In this document: positions 1 to 8,882 of the stretch, in pieces
How positions within the stretch are numbered: the stretch's first letter is position 1
Layout: each line of letters opens with the position of its first letter
NCBI GenBank assembly: GCA_017632555.1
Contig: JAGBRF010000057.1
Location: 1-30,544 of the forward strand
Direction of reading: 5' to 3'
DNA length: 30,544 nucleotides
From: Alphaproteobacteria bacterium
GTDB lineage: Bacteria > Pseudomonadota > Alphaproteobacteria > RF32 > UBA3637
The notes under the pieces: generated by a model
What the model was told of the DNA's origin: nothing
Database searches by the model: none
The model's input: only the letters and a program-made list of their open reading frames with translations
Made by a program: the position numbers and the translations under genes

Positions 1-4
1 ATAT

Positions 5-10
5 CTCCTT
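5..10 (-). promoter_or_regulatory. Shine-Dalgarno of an off-window minus-strand gene
   Basis: Read on the minus strand, the first bases give AAGGAG followed by ATAT. This is a good ribosome binding site whose start codon would lie just beyond the left edge. It implies a gene divergent from the small plus-strand gene that starts at 87. Inference from one motif only. Confidence 0.35.
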
Positions 11-34
11 TTTTCATTGCTGTTTTCAAAAAAC

Positions 35-63
35 TTGAAAATAATAAAAAAATATGCTATGGT
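35..63 (+). promoter_or_regulatory. Predicted sigma70 promoter of the small gene at 87
   Basis: TTGAAA (35-40), a 17-nt spacer and TATGGT (58-63), with an extended -10 TGC just upstream. Transcription would start near 70, so the upstream ATG at 69 is unlikely to be used and the ATG at 87 is favoured. An inverted repeat, TTTTCAA (23-29) and TTGAAAA (35-41), overlaps the -35 box. Confidence 0.5.
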
Positions 64-86
64 AGTTCATGTACAAGCGAGGAAAA

Positions 87-293
87 ATGTCCAAAGACAA
101 TAAAAAGAACGCACCCAAAAAAGAATTGAGTAAAGAAGCACAGCAAGAAATGGCCGATGCAAAAGTTCGTTTTATTTGTCGTGGCCTTTACGGGTTCGGT
201 TGTGGCACTGACCCCAAAGAAATATCCCATTGGCGCAAAGAAAAAACTTGGGAAGAAGCGCGTGATTCTTTCCAACGGCGCAAAGGCGACTAA
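87..293 (+). CDS. Small Lys-rich hypothetical protein
   Basis: A 68-residue protein that I do not recognise. Its first half is Lys/Glu/Ala-rich and polar. The second half holds two cysteines in a FICRG...GFGCG context and ends in a charged Trp/Arg-rich tail (WRKEKTWEEA). There is no signal peptide or membrane segment. The start at 87 is chosen over the in-frame ATG at 69 because AGGA lies just upstream of 87 and the predicted promoter would place the transcript start at about 70. It converges on parC with only three bases between the stop codons. Cytoplasmic; function unknown. The two-cysteine arrangement could bind metal, but two cysteines alone do not show it. Confidence 0.6.
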   Translation: MSKDNKKNAPKKELSKEAQQEMADAKVRFICRGLYGFGCGTDPKEISHWRKEKTWEEARDSFQRRKGD

Positions 294-296
294 TCC

Positions 297-2516
297 TTAT
301 TTAAACTTATTGCTACGCGGGAAACCAACAGGCGGGAACTTACCGACTTGTGCCCGCTTACCCAACCATGATATCAAATCGCGTTCAATACGTGTTCCGT
401 TACCAAATGCAAACGGCATTCCTTCCGCTTCATTGAAAAATTCAATGTCACTGGCGCCACCGCCTTGATATTTTTGCAACATAACACCGCTACCACGCGT
501 CATTGTCGGGATTTCGTTCGTCTTAAAGACCAACAACTTGCGGTTTTGTCCGATAATGGCAACCATATCGCCCGTCACAGGCAAACAGAATTTGGCTTCA
601 TCGGAACCGACATTCAAAACAATCTTACCGGCCCTTGTTTGAGCCATTACTTCTTTTGCCGCAATCAAGAAACCTTTTCCTTTGTTTGTCGCGACCAACA
701 ATTGTTGATCCGGCTTACAAACCATCATTTCAACAATATCGTCCATTTCCGGTAAATCGATGCTTAAACGAATAGGTTCACCAAATCCGCGACCGCCAAC
801 GATTTTATCGCCCATAATCGTATAGAAACGACCGTTTGTCGCAAAGAACAATATCTTATCTGTCGTCTGCGCTTTGATGGCAAACTTCAAATCATCGCCT
901 TCTTTGAATTTGGCTTCGGCAACATCGACATGTCCTTTCAAGGCGCGAATCCAACCTTTCTTAGACAAAACAACCGTAATCGGTTCTTTTTCAATCATCG
1001 CTTCGATTGGCACTTCCACATTGACCGGAGCATCGGCAATAATTGTCCTGCGTGCGCCCAACTTTGTTTTCTGACCAAAACGTTTTTTCATTTCGCTGGT
1101 TTGTTCGGCGATTTTTGCCCAACGCAAACTTTCATCAGCCAACAAAGCTTCCAAACTGACCCGTTCTTCATCCAATGTATCATATTCGTTTTTGATTTGC
1201 ATTTCTTCCAATTTACGCAAAGAACGCAACTTCATATTCAAAATCGCTTCAACTTGAACGTCAGTTAAATCAAATTCCTTCATCAAAACGGGTTTAGGTT
1301 CATCTTCGCCACGGATAATTTCAATCACTCTGTCCAAATTCAAATAAGTGATTAAGAAACCTTGCAAGATTTCCATACGATGCAAAACCTTTTCCAAACG
1401 ATGTCTTGAACAACGTGTCAAAACAATCATTCGATGAGCCAAAAATGCTTGTAAAACTTGCTTTAAGCTCATAACCTTTGGCGTACTGTCCGCATCAAGC
1501 ACGTTCATATTCAAATGGAAAGTGCTTTGTAAATCGGTATGCTGGAACAAATATTCCATTAAATATTCGGCTTCCACCGTTCTGTTTTTCGGTTCCAACA
1601 CAATACGAACGTTTTCGGCAGATTCATCGCGAATATCCGCCAACATAGGCAATTTTTTATCATTCAGCAACTTGGCTATTTTAGCAATCAGGTCCGATTT
1701 TGGCACACCATAGGGAATTTCCGTCACAACGATTTGATAAACCCCATGTCCCAAATCTTCCTTTTCCCATTTAGCACGTATTCTGAATGAACCACGCCCC
1801 GTTTCATAAGCTTTGACAATAGCATCATGATTTTCCATCAACAATCCGCCTGTCGGGAAATCAGGACCTTGAACAAAATCCAACAACTTGGCGCATTCGC
1901 AATCGGGGTGTTTAATTAAATAAGACAGCGCATCGCACAATTCCCCCACGTTATGCGAAGGAATGTTTGTCGCCATACCAACCGCAATACCGCTTGACCC
2001 GTTTGCCAACAAATTCGGGAAAGCCGCCGGCATAACGGCAGGTTCATCTTCCGAACCGTCATAAGTCGGAATAAAATCGACCGCATCATCGTCCAAACCT
2101 TCCATTAAAGCCATAGCAATATCAGTCAAACGCGCTTCCGTATAACGCATTGCGGCGGCTCTGTCACCGTCAATGTTACCAAAATTGCCCTGACCTTCCA
2201 CCAAAGGATAACGCACGGCAAAATCTTGCGCCAAACGAACCATAGCATCATAAACAGCCGTATCACCATGCGGATGATATTTACCGATAACATCGCCAAC
2301 GACACGTGCGCACTTTTTAAATCCGGCATTCGGATCCAATTTCAAATGACGCATTGCATAAAGCAAACGGCGATGAACTGGCTTTAAACCGTCACGAACA
2401 TCAGGTAAAGAACGGGAAACAATAGTCGACATTGCATATGCCAAATAACGTTCTGACAAAGCATCTGCCAACTTTGCGCTTTCGATTTTTTCTTCTGTTT
2501 TTGTTTCAGTTGTCAT
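297..2516 (-). CDS. parC: DNA topoisomerase IV subunit A
   Basis: The 739-residue DNA breakage-reunion subunit of topoisomerase IV, which decatenates daughter chromosomes together with ParE. The winged-helix active site is clear: GKYHPHGD at 78-85 and [10 protein letters not shown] at 121-130, with catalytic Tyr125. A tower/coiled-coil region follows, and then a C-terminal beta-pinwheel region. The length fits ParC rather than GyrA, and the run [16 protein letters not shown] is ParC-like. In the quinolone-determining region, Thr86 and Asp90 occupy the positions of E. coli Ser80 and Glu84. The start has an AGAGGA ribosome site. It is divergent from a cold-shock gene across a 165-bp promoter region. 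Subunit assignment is firm in kind; confusion with gyrA is unlikely. Confidence 0.95.
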   Translation of the reverse strand: MTTETKTEEKIESAKLADALSERYLAYAMSTIVSRSLPDVRDGLKPVHRRLLYAMRHLKLDPNAGFKKCARVVGDVIGKYHPHGDTAVYDAMVRLAQDFAVRYPLVEGQGNFGNIDGDRAAAMRYTEARLTDIAMALMEGLDDDAVDFIPTYDGSEDEPAVMPAAFPNLLANGSSGIAVGMATNIPSHNVGELCDALSYLIKHPDCECAKLLDFVQGPDFPTGGLLMENHDAIVKAYETGRGSFRIRAKWEKEDLGHGVYQIVVTEIPYGVPKSDLIAKIAKLLNDKKLPMLADIRDESAENVRIVLEPKNRTVEAEYLMEYLFQHTDLQSTFHLNMNVLDADSTPKVMSLKQVLQAFLAHRMIVLTRCSRHRLEKVLHRMEILQGFLITYLNLDRVIEIIRGEDEPKPVLMKEFDLTDVQVEAILNMKLRSLRKLEEMQIKNEYDTLDEERVSLEALLADESLRWAKIAEQTSEMKKRFGQKTKLGARRTIIADAPVNVEVPIEAMIEKEPITVVLSKKGWIRALKGHVDVAEAKFKEGDDLKFAIKAQTTDKILFFATNGRFYTIMGDKIVGGRGFGEPIRLSIDLPEMDDIVEMMVCKPDQQLLVATNKGKGFLIAAKEVMAQTRAGKIVLNVGSDEAKFCLPVTGDMVAIIGQNRKLLVFKTNEIPTMTRGSGVMLQKYQGGGASDIEFFNEAEGMPFAFGNGTRIERDLISWLGKRAQVGKFPPVGFPRSNKFK

Positions 2517-2540
2517 TTTATTCCTCTTTTATTTTCTTTC

Positions 2541-2569
2541 ACAATAGCGTCTTTTGAAAAACTTTGCAA
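2541..2569 (-). promoter_or_regulatory. Predicted parC promoter
   Basis: On the minus strand TTGCAA (2569-2564), a 17-nt spacer and TATTGT (2546-2541), followed by a short leader and an AGAGGA site before parC. The -35 overlaps one arm of an inverted repeat, TGCAACAA (2565-2572) with TTGTTGCA (2596-2603). Confidence 0.45.
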
Positions 2570-2598
2570 CAATTTATTACGTTTTTTGCAAATAGTTG

Positions 2599-2626
2599 TT
2601 GCATGAATTTTTTTATACTCTAAAAT
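2599..2626 (+). promoter_or_regulatory. Predicted promoter of the cold-shock gene
   Basis: TTGCAT (2599-2604), a 16-nt spacer and TAAAAT (2621-2626) would give a leader of about 50 nt. An alternative, TTGACA (2638-2643) with TTAATT 17 nt on, would leave almost no leader, so it is less likely for a cold-shock gene. Confidence 0.4.
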
Positions 2627-2681
2627 AAAAGAGTCGTTTGACAGAACGGCAAGATTAACGTTAATTTTTAAGGAGAAGACT

Positions 2682-2891
2682 ATGGCTGTCGGAAAAGTAA
2701 AATGGTTCAATTTCAAAAAAGGATATGGCTTTATCGTACCGGAAAAGGAAGATAAGGACGTATTTGTTCACATCACTTCTGTTCATGCGTCCGGATTACG
2801 CGGATTGCGTGAAAATCAAGTGGTTGAATTTGATATGGCAACCGATGAAAATGGCAGAGCTTCGGCTTCGAATATCGTAGTCAAAGAGTAA
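2682..2891 (+). CDS. cspA: Cold-shock protein (CspA family)
   Basis: A 69-residue single cold-shock domain, the usual length for the family. It acts as a single-strand nucleic-acid chaperone that melts RNA secondary structure. RNP1 is seen as KGYGFI (13-18) and RNP2 as VFVHI (27-31), within the canonical opening GKVKWFN. The C-terminal strand pattern (SASNIVV) is also present. A strong AAGGAG precedes the ATG, and a perfect intrinsic terminator follows 20 bases after the stop, so it is a single-gene transcript. Whether it is cold-induced cannot be seen from sequence; many family members are constitutive. The symbol stands for the family, not for orthology with E. coli cspA. Confidence 0.93.
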   Translation: MAVGKVKWFNFKKGYGFIVPEKEDKDVFVHITSVHASGLRGLRENQVVEFDMATDENGRASASNIVVKE

Positions 2892-2905
2892 AACTACTTT
2901 TCAAA

Positions 2906-2940
2906 AAAAAGACCGCCGGCACAAAACCTGCGGTCTTTTT
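2906..2940. terminator. Bidirectional intrinsic terminator between csp and pgsA
   Basis: AAAAAGACCGC (2906-2916) pairs with GCGGTCTTTTT (2930-2940) around a 13-nt loop. The A-run on one side and the T-run on the other make it usable from both strands, so it can end both the cold-shock transcript and the pckA-uvrC-pgsA operon. Confidence 0.88.
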
Positions 2941-2958
2941 GCATTCTAAAAAAACACT

Positions 2959-3666
2959 CTATTCCATATATTTACGACCGGATTTCCAATAATCATATCC
3001 GGTGATAATCGTCAATATAGCGGCAACCCACATAAAGAAAATACCGGAATAATAGATTATATCAAAATCGCCAAAACCATATAATTTCATGTGCAAATGT
3101 GCAACCATCATAATCGGCAAAGCCAACATTTGAATTGTTGTTTTCCATTTTGCCAAGTATGTTACGGGACATCCGACTTGAATTTCCGCCAAAAATTCAC
3201 GTAAGCCGGAAACCAAAATTTCACGGCATATAATGATAACAGCGGGAACAATGCAGAAATAATCATTTAATCTGCCCGTATAAGCAAGCATAACAATAAC
3301 GGCGCCGACCAACAATTTATCCGCAATCGGATCCAAAACACGACCGAAAGACGAACCTTGTTTCAAACGGCGTGCCAAATAACCATCAAGAAAGTCCGTA
3401 AAACCGGCCAACGCAAACAACAAAACAGACAACCAAGATAACCAGAAAGTTCCCGGATAAAGCGTTGCAACAATTACCTGAACAACAATAACGCGTCCAA
3501 CCGTTAAAAAATTGGGAATATTGATTTGTTTTTTAACTTTTTTAGTTGTCGTTGCAACGGTTTTAGCAACCGGAACAGCAACCTTCTTTACGCTGGAAGC
3601 GACCTTTTTTGCTACTTTTTTTGGGGTTTTCACACCTTTTGGTGCTTTAACTTGTTTTTTTACCAT
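2959..3666 (-). CDS. pgsA: CDP-diacylglycerol--glycerol-3-phosphate 3-phosphatidyltransferase with Lys-rich N-terminal extension
   Basis: A membrane enzyme making phosphatidylglycerophosphate, the committed step to phosphatidylglycerol and cardiolipin. The CDP-alcohol phosphotransferase signature is complete: Asp91, Asp94-Gly95, Ala98-Arg99, Gly108, Asp112 and Asp116. Hydrophobic segments before and after it match the multi-pass family fold. The usual PgsA start (NIPNFLTVGR) only begins at about residue 49. Before it lies an unusual tail of about 47 residues rich in Lys, Val, Ala and Thr, which resembles histone-H1-like tails. The start is supported by AGGAG eight bases upstream, and no alternative ATG lies between the tail and the enzyme. 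It is the last gene of the pckA-uvrC-pgsA operon, 39 bases after uvrC. The tail should be cytosolic and could bind acidic lipid or nucleic acid; that is inference. Confidence 0.9.
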   Translation of the reverse strand: MVKKQVKAPKGVKTPKKVAKKVASSVKKVAVPVAKTVATTTKKVKKQINIPNFLTVGRVIVVQVIVATLYPGTFWLSWLSVLLFALAGFTDFLDGYLARRLKQGSSFGRVLDPIADKLLVGAVIVMLAYTGRLNDYFCIVPAVIIICREILVSGLREFLAEIQVGCPVTYLAKWKTTIQMLALPIMMVAHLHMKLYGFGDFDIIYYSGIFFMWVAAILTIITGYDYWKSGRKYME

Positions 3667-3705
3667 TTTTAAGACTCCTAAAACTTTACCTGAACATTAT
3701 AATAA

Positions 3706-5529
3706 TCATTTATGGAAAAAAGTATATACCTTTTTTGCAATATTTTCACTTATTCCTTCAACTTGTAATAATTCTGACACACTAGCATCGGCAACTGCAC
3801 GCGGTGAACCGAAATGTTCAATCAACTTTTTGCGCCGAACGCCACCGATACCGTCAATTTCATCCAAAGCATTCTTCAACATATTATGCCCGCGCTTTAT
3901 ACGATGAGAACCAATCGCAAAACGATGCGCTTCATCACGTAAACGTTGAATAAAATGCAACAAGGGCGAATCGTGATCCAAAATGATTGGCGTGTGATTA
4001 TCCAATAAATACAGCTTTTCATTACCGGCATTCCTGTCCACACCCTTTGCGACTCCCAAAGTCGGAACAAAAATGCCCGTTTCATTCATTATTTGACTGA
4101 CCGAAGTCAATTGCCCTATTCCACCATCGATAATAAGTGCATCCGGTAAATTATCTTCCGCCATTCCCCTTTTCAAACGGCGTTGCAATACTTCACGCAT
4201 CATATCAAAGTCATCGTTTGTCCGGGCCTGTTGAATATTAAAGCGCCGATACCCCGATTTTTTGAATCCTTTTTCATCAGCGGCGATACAAACACCGACA
4301 CTGGAAGTCCCTTGAATATGGCTGTTATCATAAACCTCGACCGTTTCAATTTTGGGCAAATTCATCAACTTTGCCAATTCCATCAACATTTGCGATTGTA
4401 AGCCCGTTTCTTGTCCGTAACGCATCAAACTTTCTTTGGCATTTACTTTGGCTCTTTCCAACATTTTCAAACGAATACCGCGCACATTGGAAGTAATTTT
4501 GACAATATGTCCCGACTTTGATGATAAAGCTTCTTCAATGCTTTTTTTATCCTTGATTTCTTCCGACAAAATAATTTCATAAGGAATGGAAACTTCATCA
4601 TAAAATTGACCGATAAAGGAAGACAGTACCAGCAAAGAATCCTGATCCTGCAATCCCGTCAAAAACACGCGATGCGTTCCCCCGTTTTGCCCATGACGGA
4701 AAAAGAAAATTTGAATAGCAACTGTTTGTCCTTCCCTTGCCAACGCTATGAAATCCGCATCTATGGCGGAATTTAACAAACCGTCCGCATACGATTGCAT
4801 TTTATTCAAAGCGGTTATTTTGTCACGAATAACCATTGCCGATTCGTATTCCATGGCATCGCTTTTTTCTTTCATTATTTTCAGCAAATCTTTTTGAATA
4901 TCAGCGTTTTTACCGTTCAGGAAATCTTTTGTTGCCTGCACCTGTTTGGCATAATCGGCTTTGGAAATCAAACCGACACAAGGTCCGGTACAGCGTTTGA
5001 TTTGATACAACAAACACGGACGCGAACGATGAACAAAATTTGTATCGGCACAAGTCCTTAAACCAAAGACTTTTTGTATTGTATCCAAACTTTCACCAAT
5101 AGCTTCCCCGGACGCATAAGGCCCGAAATAATCCGCTTTGTTATTACGACTGCCACGATATTTGGACAACCGCACAAAACCGGTATTTTTGAAGTCGGAC
5201 AACATTATATAAGGAAAGCTTTTATCATCCTTTAACAAAATGTTATAAAACGGCTTATATTTTTTTATCAGCTCATTTTCCAACAAAAAAGCTTCCGCTT
5301 CCGATGCCGTTTCAACAACGACCAAATCAGCAACCTGCGCCACCATTCGTTGCAAACGAACCGGCAACTTTTCAAAATGGGTATAGGAAGTCACCCTTTT
5401 TTTTAACGATTTGGCTTTTCCGACATACAGGACTTTTCCGTCTTTATCAAGCATCCGATACACACCGGAACGCAAAGGCAGCAATGCCACCTTTGCTTTT
5501 AAAACTTCAAGTCCCGTTTGAACACTCAT
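3706..5529 (-). CDS. uvrC: Excinuclease ABC subunit C
   Basis: A 607-residue nucleotide-excision-repair nuclease that makes both incisions around UvrAB-bound lesions. The N-terminal GIY-YIG domain shows SGVYRM (21-26) and [12 protein letters not shown] (34-45). A Cys-containing linker ([15 protein letters not shown]) is followed by a UVR coiled-coil motif for UvrB contact, then the RNase-H-like 5' nuclease ([22 protein letters not shown]). A C-terminal tandem helix-hairpin-helix ([25 protein letters not shown]) completes it. Length and domain order are normal. Its ATG overlaps the pckA stop as ATGA, implying translational coupling. pgsA follows downstream, a pairing common in proteobacteria. 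Confidence 0.95.
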   Translation of the reverse strand: MSVQTGLEVLKAKVALLPLRSGVYRMLDKDGKVLYVGKAKSLKKRVTSYTHFEKLPVRLQRMVAQVADLVVVETASEAEAFLLENELIKKYKPFYNILLKDDKSFPYIMLSDFKNTGFVRLSKYRGSRNNKADYFGPYASGEAIGESLDTIQKVFGLRTCADTNFVHRSRPCLLYQIKRCTGPCVGLISKADYAKQVQATKDFLNGKNADIQKDLLKIMKEKSDAMEYESAMVIRDKITALNKMQSYADGLLNSAIDADFIALAREGQTVAIQIFFFRHGQNGGTHRVFLTGLQDQDSLLVLSSFIGQFYDEVSIPYEIILSEEIKDKKSIEEALSSKSGHIVKITSNVRGIRLKMLERAKVNAKESLMRYGQETGLQSQMLMELAKLMNLPKIETVEVYDNSHIQGTSSVGVCIAADEKGFKKSGYRRFNIQQARTNDDFDMMREVLQRRLKRGMAEDNLPDALIIDGGIGQLTSVSQIMNETGIFVPTLGVAKGVDRNAGNEKLYLLDNHTPIILDHDSPLLHFIQRLRDEAHRFAIGSHRIKRGHNMLKNALDEIDGIGGVRRKKLIEHFGSPRAVADASVSELLQVEGISENIAKKVYTFFHK

Positions 5530-7415
5530 TTTTTCTTCGTTTTAGTCGCTTTCTTTTTTGTTGCTTTCTTTACCTTTTTTTCTTCGATTTTGGGCAACGT
5601 CCATCTTGAATCGGAACGCACCAGACGCAAGAATAACAAAGCCACTTCGTTCATAAACTCAGCCGGCAAATGTTTTTTGAATTGCTTAAAGTATTCGGTA
5701 ATTAAAACCGCTTCATTCAACCCTTGGATTTTATCAACGGCCATCAAGTTTTCAAATTCTTCGGCTGAAAAATTCAAACCGGTCCAATCCAAATCATTAT
5801 AATTCGGCATCATTCCAAGCGGACTTTCAATACCGCCGGCTTGATTTTGAACGCGCTTGACAATCCATTGTAAAACACGCATATTTTCGCCAAATCCCGG
5901 CCATATAAAGTGACCTTTTTCATCTTTGCGGAACCAGTTGACGCGGAAAATCAAAGGCATCTTTTTAAGTTTACGACCCAAGTCCAACCAATGCGAAAAA
6001 TAATCGCCCATATTGTATCCGCAGAAAGGCAACATAGCAAACGGATCACGGCGGATTTCTCCGGTTTTTCCTTCGCTGGCCGCTGTCTTTTCGGAACCGA
6101 CCGTTGCCGCCAAGAACACACCATGAGCCCAGTTAAATGATTGATAAACCAACGGCGCATTTGTTGCCAAACGCCCACCGAAAATCATTGCGGAAATAGG
6201 AACACCCGCCGGATTTTCCCACTCTTTGTCGATTGTCGGACATTGGCTTGCCGGTGCAGTAAAACGGCTGTTCGGATGAGCCGCCGGACGACCGCAATCG
6301 GGAGTCCAATCATTTCCTTGCCAATCGATCAAATGCTTTGGTGTTTTGTCGGTCATACCTTCCCACCAAACATCGCCGTCATCAGTCAAAGCAACATTGG
6401 TAAAGATTGTATTTTTACGGCAACTTTCTATTGCATTTTTGTTCGTTTTTTCGCTGGTCCCAGGCGCAACACCAAAGAAACCGGCTTCCGGGTTGATAGC
6501 ATATAATTGCCCGTTCTTCGGCTTTAACCAAGCAATATCATCGCCAACGGTCCAAACTTTCCAACCCTTGAAGGATTTAGGCGGAATCAACATTGCCAAA
6601 TTTGTCTTACCGCAAGCAGACGGGAAAGCAGCAGCAATATATGTTTTCTTGCCGTCCGGCGATTCTATACCGGAAATCAGCATGTGTTCGGCAAGCCAAC
6701 CTTCATCTTTTGCCATCTTTGTTGCGATACGCAAAGCCAAGCATTTTTTACCCAACAAAGCATTTCCGCCATATCCCGAACCAAAGGAAATAATTTCACG
6801 TGTTTCGGGGAAATGCGTAATATATGTATTGTCCGGGTTGCACGGCCAGGCAACATCTTTTTGTCCTTTTTTCAACGGCGCGCCAACGGAATGCAAACAC
6901 GGGACAAAGAAACCTTTTGTGCCCAAAACGTCCCAAACTTTTTTGCCCATACGCGTCATGATTTTCATATTGCATACAACATAGGGGCTGTCCGTGATTT
7001 CAATACCGATTTGTGCAATGTCCGATCCCAAAGGCCCCATAGAAAAAGGAATAACATACATAGTCCGTCCGTGCATACAACCTTTCAGCAGGCTGTCCAA
7101 TTTTTTCTTCATCTTTTTGGGATTTTCCCAATTGTTTGTCGGACCGGCATCTTCTTTATTTTCAGAGCAAATAAAAGTCCGTGCTTCCACACGTGCTACG
7201 TCTTTCGGATTAGAACGCGCCAAGAAACAATTCGGACGCTTCTTTTCGTTTAATTTGATAAAAGTCCCTTTTTCCACCAATTCGTTGCATAAACGTTTGT
7301 ATTCAGCATCGGAACCATCGCACCAATAAACCGTGTCCGGTTCGCACAATTTTGCAACTTTGTTGACCCAATCAATAACCGCTTTATTTTTTGTCGGAAT
7401 AATATCTTTGTTCAT
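5526..7415 (-). CDS. pckG: Phosphoenolpyruvate carboxykinase (GTP)
   Basis: A 629-residue cytosolic enzyme interconverting oxaloacetate plus GTP with phosphoenolpyruvate, CO2 and GDP. The GTP-type family is clear from [13 protein letters not shown] (264-276, P-loop Lys270), the metal-binding VGDDIAWLK (290-298), the substrate region [14 protein letters not shown] (212-225) and the [10 protein letters not shown] guanine-binding region. The ATP-type enzyme has a different layout. The protein ends in a Lys/Ala/Thr-rich tail of about 19 residues ([12 protein letters not shown]...) not typical of the family. It is the first gene of an operon with uvrC and pgsA and has its own promoter and a GGGGG ribosome site. 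In fermentative anaerobes this enzyme often runs toward oxaloacetate; the direction here is inference. Confidence 0.94.
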   Translation of the reverse strand: MNKDIIPTKNKAVIDWVNKVAKLCEPDTVYWCDGSDAEYKRLCNELVEKGTFIKLNEKKRPNCFLARSNPKDVARVEARTFICSENKEDAGPTNNWENPKKMKKKLDSLLKGCMHGRTMYVIPFSMGPLGSDIAQIGIEITDSPYVVCNMKIMTRMGKKVWDVLGTKGFFVPCLHSVGAPLKKGQKDVAWPCNPDNTYITHFPETREIISFGSGYGGNALLGKKCLALRIATKMAKDEGWLAEHMLISGIESPDGKKTYIAAAFPSACGKTNLAMLIPPKSFKGWKVWTVGDDIAWLKPKNGQLYAINPEAGFFGVAPGTSEKTNKNAIESCRKNTIFTNVALTDDGDVWWEGMTDKTPKHLIDWQGNDWTPDCGRPAAHPNSRFTAPASQCPTIDKEWENPAGVPISAMIFGGRLATNAPLVYQSFNWAHGVFLAATVGSEKTAASEGKTGEIRRDPFAMLPFCGYNMGDYFSHWLDLGRKLKKMPLIFRVNWFRKDEKGHFIWPGFGENMRVLQWIVKRVQNQAGGIESPLGMMPNYNDLDWTGLNFSAEEFENLMAVDKIQGLNEAVLITEYFKQFKKHLPAEFMNEVALLFLRLVRSDSRWTLPKIEEKKVKKATKKKATKTKKK

Positions 7416-7446
7416 CAGAACCCCCTTTGTTTAACTAACTTTTCAC

Positions 7447-7475
7447 ATTGTAAACAGGCTTTTGGAAAAATGCAA
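7447..7475 (-). promoter_or_regulatory. Predicted promoter of the pckG-uvrC-pgsA operon
   Basis: Minus strand: TTGCAT (7475-7470), a 17-nt spacer and TACAAT (7452-7447). Close to sigma70 consensus, about 30 bases upstream of the pckG start. Confidence 0.6.
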
Positions 7476-7533
7476 GCTTTAAAGCAATTTTTTTCGCAAA
7501 ATAATGAAAAGATAAAAAAAACAAAAAAAGTCG

Positions 7534-7562
7534 TTGATTTTTGAAAAGTTTTGGTGTATAAG
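7534..7562 (+). promoter_or_regulatory. Predicted tRNA-Pro promoter
   Basis: TTGATT (7534-7539), a 17-nt spacer and TATAAG (7557-7562), which ends 15 bases before the mature tRNA 5' end. Confidence 0.6.
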
Positions 7563-7577
7563 GGAAAAATCGCTTGT

Positions 7578-7654
7578 CGGAGTGTAGCTCAGCCTGGTAG
7601 AGCACTACGTTCGGGACGTAGGGGTCGTGGGTTCAAATCCCGCCACTCCGACCA
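7578..7654 (+). tRNA. tRNA-Pro (anticodon CGG)
   Basis: A 77-nt cloverleaf. The 7-bp acceptor stem is CGGAGTG with CACTCCG, and the D-loop is AGCCTGGTAGA. The anticodon stem CTACG/CGTAG encloses the loop TTCGGGA with anticodon CGG at 7612-7614. The T-arm is GGTTCAAATCC, the discriminator is A and the CCA end is encoded (7652-7654). G37 follows the anticodon, as in proline tRNAs. It decodes CCG. It has its own promoter and terminator, so it is an independent unit. Confidence 0.95.
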
Positions 7655-7661
7655 ATAGCAC

Positions 7662-7683
7662 AAACCGTCAGAAATGACGGTTT
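7662..7683 (+). terminator. Intrinsic terminator of the tRNA-Pro unit
   Basis: AAACCGTCA (7662-7670) pairs with TGACGGTTT (7675-7683) across a GAAA tetraloop and runs into more T residues. It separates the tRNA from the next coding gene. Confidence 0.85.
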
Positions 7684-7706
7684 TTTATTTTATCGGGAGA
7701 GAATCC

Positions 7707-8198
7707 ATGCCAGAAACATTTTTTAAACAGAAACAAAAATTGGTCACGTTGGAACAAGCGAAAAGCATTGTCCAAAAATTAAAAGAAAGTGGCAAAACGA
7801 TTGGCTTTACCAATGGTTGCTTTGATTGTTGCCATTTGGGACACATTCATTCTTTTATGCAGACCAAAGACTTGTGCGATGTATTGTTTGTTGCGGTCAA
7901 TTCGGACGCTTCCGTGCGGAAAAACAAAGGCCCTTCCCGTCCTATTCAAGACGAAACAACGCGTGCGCTTTTGTTGGCATCGATGGATTTTATCGACTAT
8001 GTTTTGTTGTTTGATGACGAAACCGCCCTGCCCGTTGTCGAAGCTTTGCGTCCCGACATCATCGCAAAGGAAGGTTATACTTTGGATAAATGGCCGGAAG
8101 GTCGTTTTGTTCAAAGCTATGGCGGAAAAGCAATAACTTTGCAACGTTTGGAAGGATATTCAACTTCTAATTTGGTAAAACGGATGAAAGAACAATAA
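7707..8198 (+). CDS. rfaE2: D-glycero-beta-D-manno-heptose 1-phosphate nucleotidyltransferase (RfaE domain II)
   Basis: A 163-residue cytidylyltransferase-fold protein matching the C-terminal half of bifunctional HldE/RfaE. It transfers the nucleotide to heptose 1-phosphate to give the activated heptose used for lipopolysaccharide core. The signature FTNGCFDCCHLGH (34-46) carries the HxGH nucleotide-binding motif, and the C-terminal GYSTSNLVKR matches this subfamily. An earlier in-frame ATG at 7674 lies inside the tRNA terminator hairpin, so the ATG at 7707, preceded by GGGAGAG, is used. The kinase half is not in this window and is presumably a separate gene. maf follows nine bases downstream. 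It fits the heptosyltransferase-like genes at 18394-21947. Confidence 0.88.
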   Translation: MPETFFKQKQKLVTLEQAKSIVQKLKESGKTIGFTNGCFDCCHLGHIHSFMQTKDLCDVLFVAVNSDASVRKNKGPSRPIQDETTRALLLASMDFIDYVLLFDDETALPVVEALRPDIIAKEGYTLDKWPEGRFVQSYGGKAITLQRLEGYSTSNLVKRMKEQ

Positions 8199-8207
8199 GG
8201 ACATAAA

Positions 8208-8777
8208 ATGACAAAAGATTACATTTTGGCATCGGGTTCAATTCACAGAAAACAATTGCTTTCTTCGGCCGGATTTGAACCAAAAGAAATTGTGACAGCC
8301 GACATTGACGAAACCCCGAATCCGAACGAAACGCCAACGGATTACGTTAAACGCATGGCTTTGTCCAAGGCAAATGCTGTCCGCACATTAAAGCCCAACG
8401 ATATTATATTGGCGGCCGATACGATTGTCCTTTGCAACGGTAAAATCATTCAAAAATCAAAAAATGATGAAGAACAACGGCAAGTTATGAAATTCCTGTC
8501 CGGCACAAAACACAGTGTTTTAACGGCTGTTTGCCTGATTGACAAAGACGGAAGGACGTATCAGGAAATGTCCGAAACCGGTGTCAGCATTAAACCCCTT
8601 TCCGATAAAGAAATCGATTTATATGTCCAATCAAAACGTTGGGTCGGCTGTTGCGGATATAACAATGACGGCATTATGGAATCTTTTACGGAAGGATTTT
8701 ACGGTTCTTATTCGGGGTTGGTCGGTATCCCTTTGTGTATAGTTCGTGAATTATTCGACAAGGTCGGATTGTTATAA
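8208..8777 (+). CDS. maf: Maf family nucleoside triphosphate pyrophosphatase
   Basis: A 189-residue house-cleaning enzyme that hydrolyses non-canonical or excess nucleoside triphosphates to monophosphate and pyrophosphate. The N-terminal ILASGSIHRKQLLSSAG (6-22) is the Maf phosphate-binding signature. The acidic residue in LAADTIV (Asp71) and the following GKII...FLSGTKHSVLTAV match the dTTP/UTP (YhdE-like) subgroup rather than the YceF subgroup. Length is normal. It follows rfaE2 by nine bases, with an AAGGA site, and is likely co-transcribed. No clear terminator hairpin follows the stop. Confidence 0.9.
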   Translation: MTKDYILASGSIHRKQLLSSAGFEPKEIVTADIDETPNPNETPTDYVKRMALSKANAVRTLKPNDIILAADTIVLCNGKIIQKSKNDEEQRQVMKFLSGTKHSVLTAVCLIDKDGRTYQEMSETGVSIKPLSDKEIDLYVQSKRWVGCCGYNNDGIMESFTEGFYGSYSGLVGIPLCIVRELFDKVGLL

Positions 8778-8819
8778 TCCCCGTTTTTCAAGAAAAAATC
8801 TTAAACTTATAAATAATGC

Positions 8820-8849
8820 TTGATTTTATCATACATTTTCCTGTATGAT
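8820..8849 (+). promoter_or_regulatory. Promoter with embedded palindromic operator upstream of the Fe-S/GGGtGRT operon
   Basis: TTGATT (8820-8825), an 18-nt spacer and TATGAT (8844-8849). A perfect 8-bp-arm palindrome, ATCATACA (8828-8835) and TGTATGAT (8842-8849), fills the spacer and covers the -10. That is the classic position for a repressor site. The cognate regulator is not identifiable from this alone. Confidence 0.55.
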
Positions 8850-8882
8850 GACTCCGTTTAATTTTTTAGAAAGGAAAATAAA

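Noticed and set aside
69..86. Earlier ATG for the first small gene
   Set aside because: The predicted promoter starts transcription at about this base, and AGGA precedes the ATG at 87 instead.
6346..6984. Long plus-strand open frame (212 codons) opposite pckG
   Set aside because: It lies wholly antisense to a strongly supported gene, has no ribosome site and no recognisable domain; a codon-bias shadow.
7674..7706. Upstream ATG for rfaE2
   Set aside because: It sits inside the tRNA terminator hairpin and has no ribosome site; the ATG at 7707 has GGGAGAG and the usual family start.
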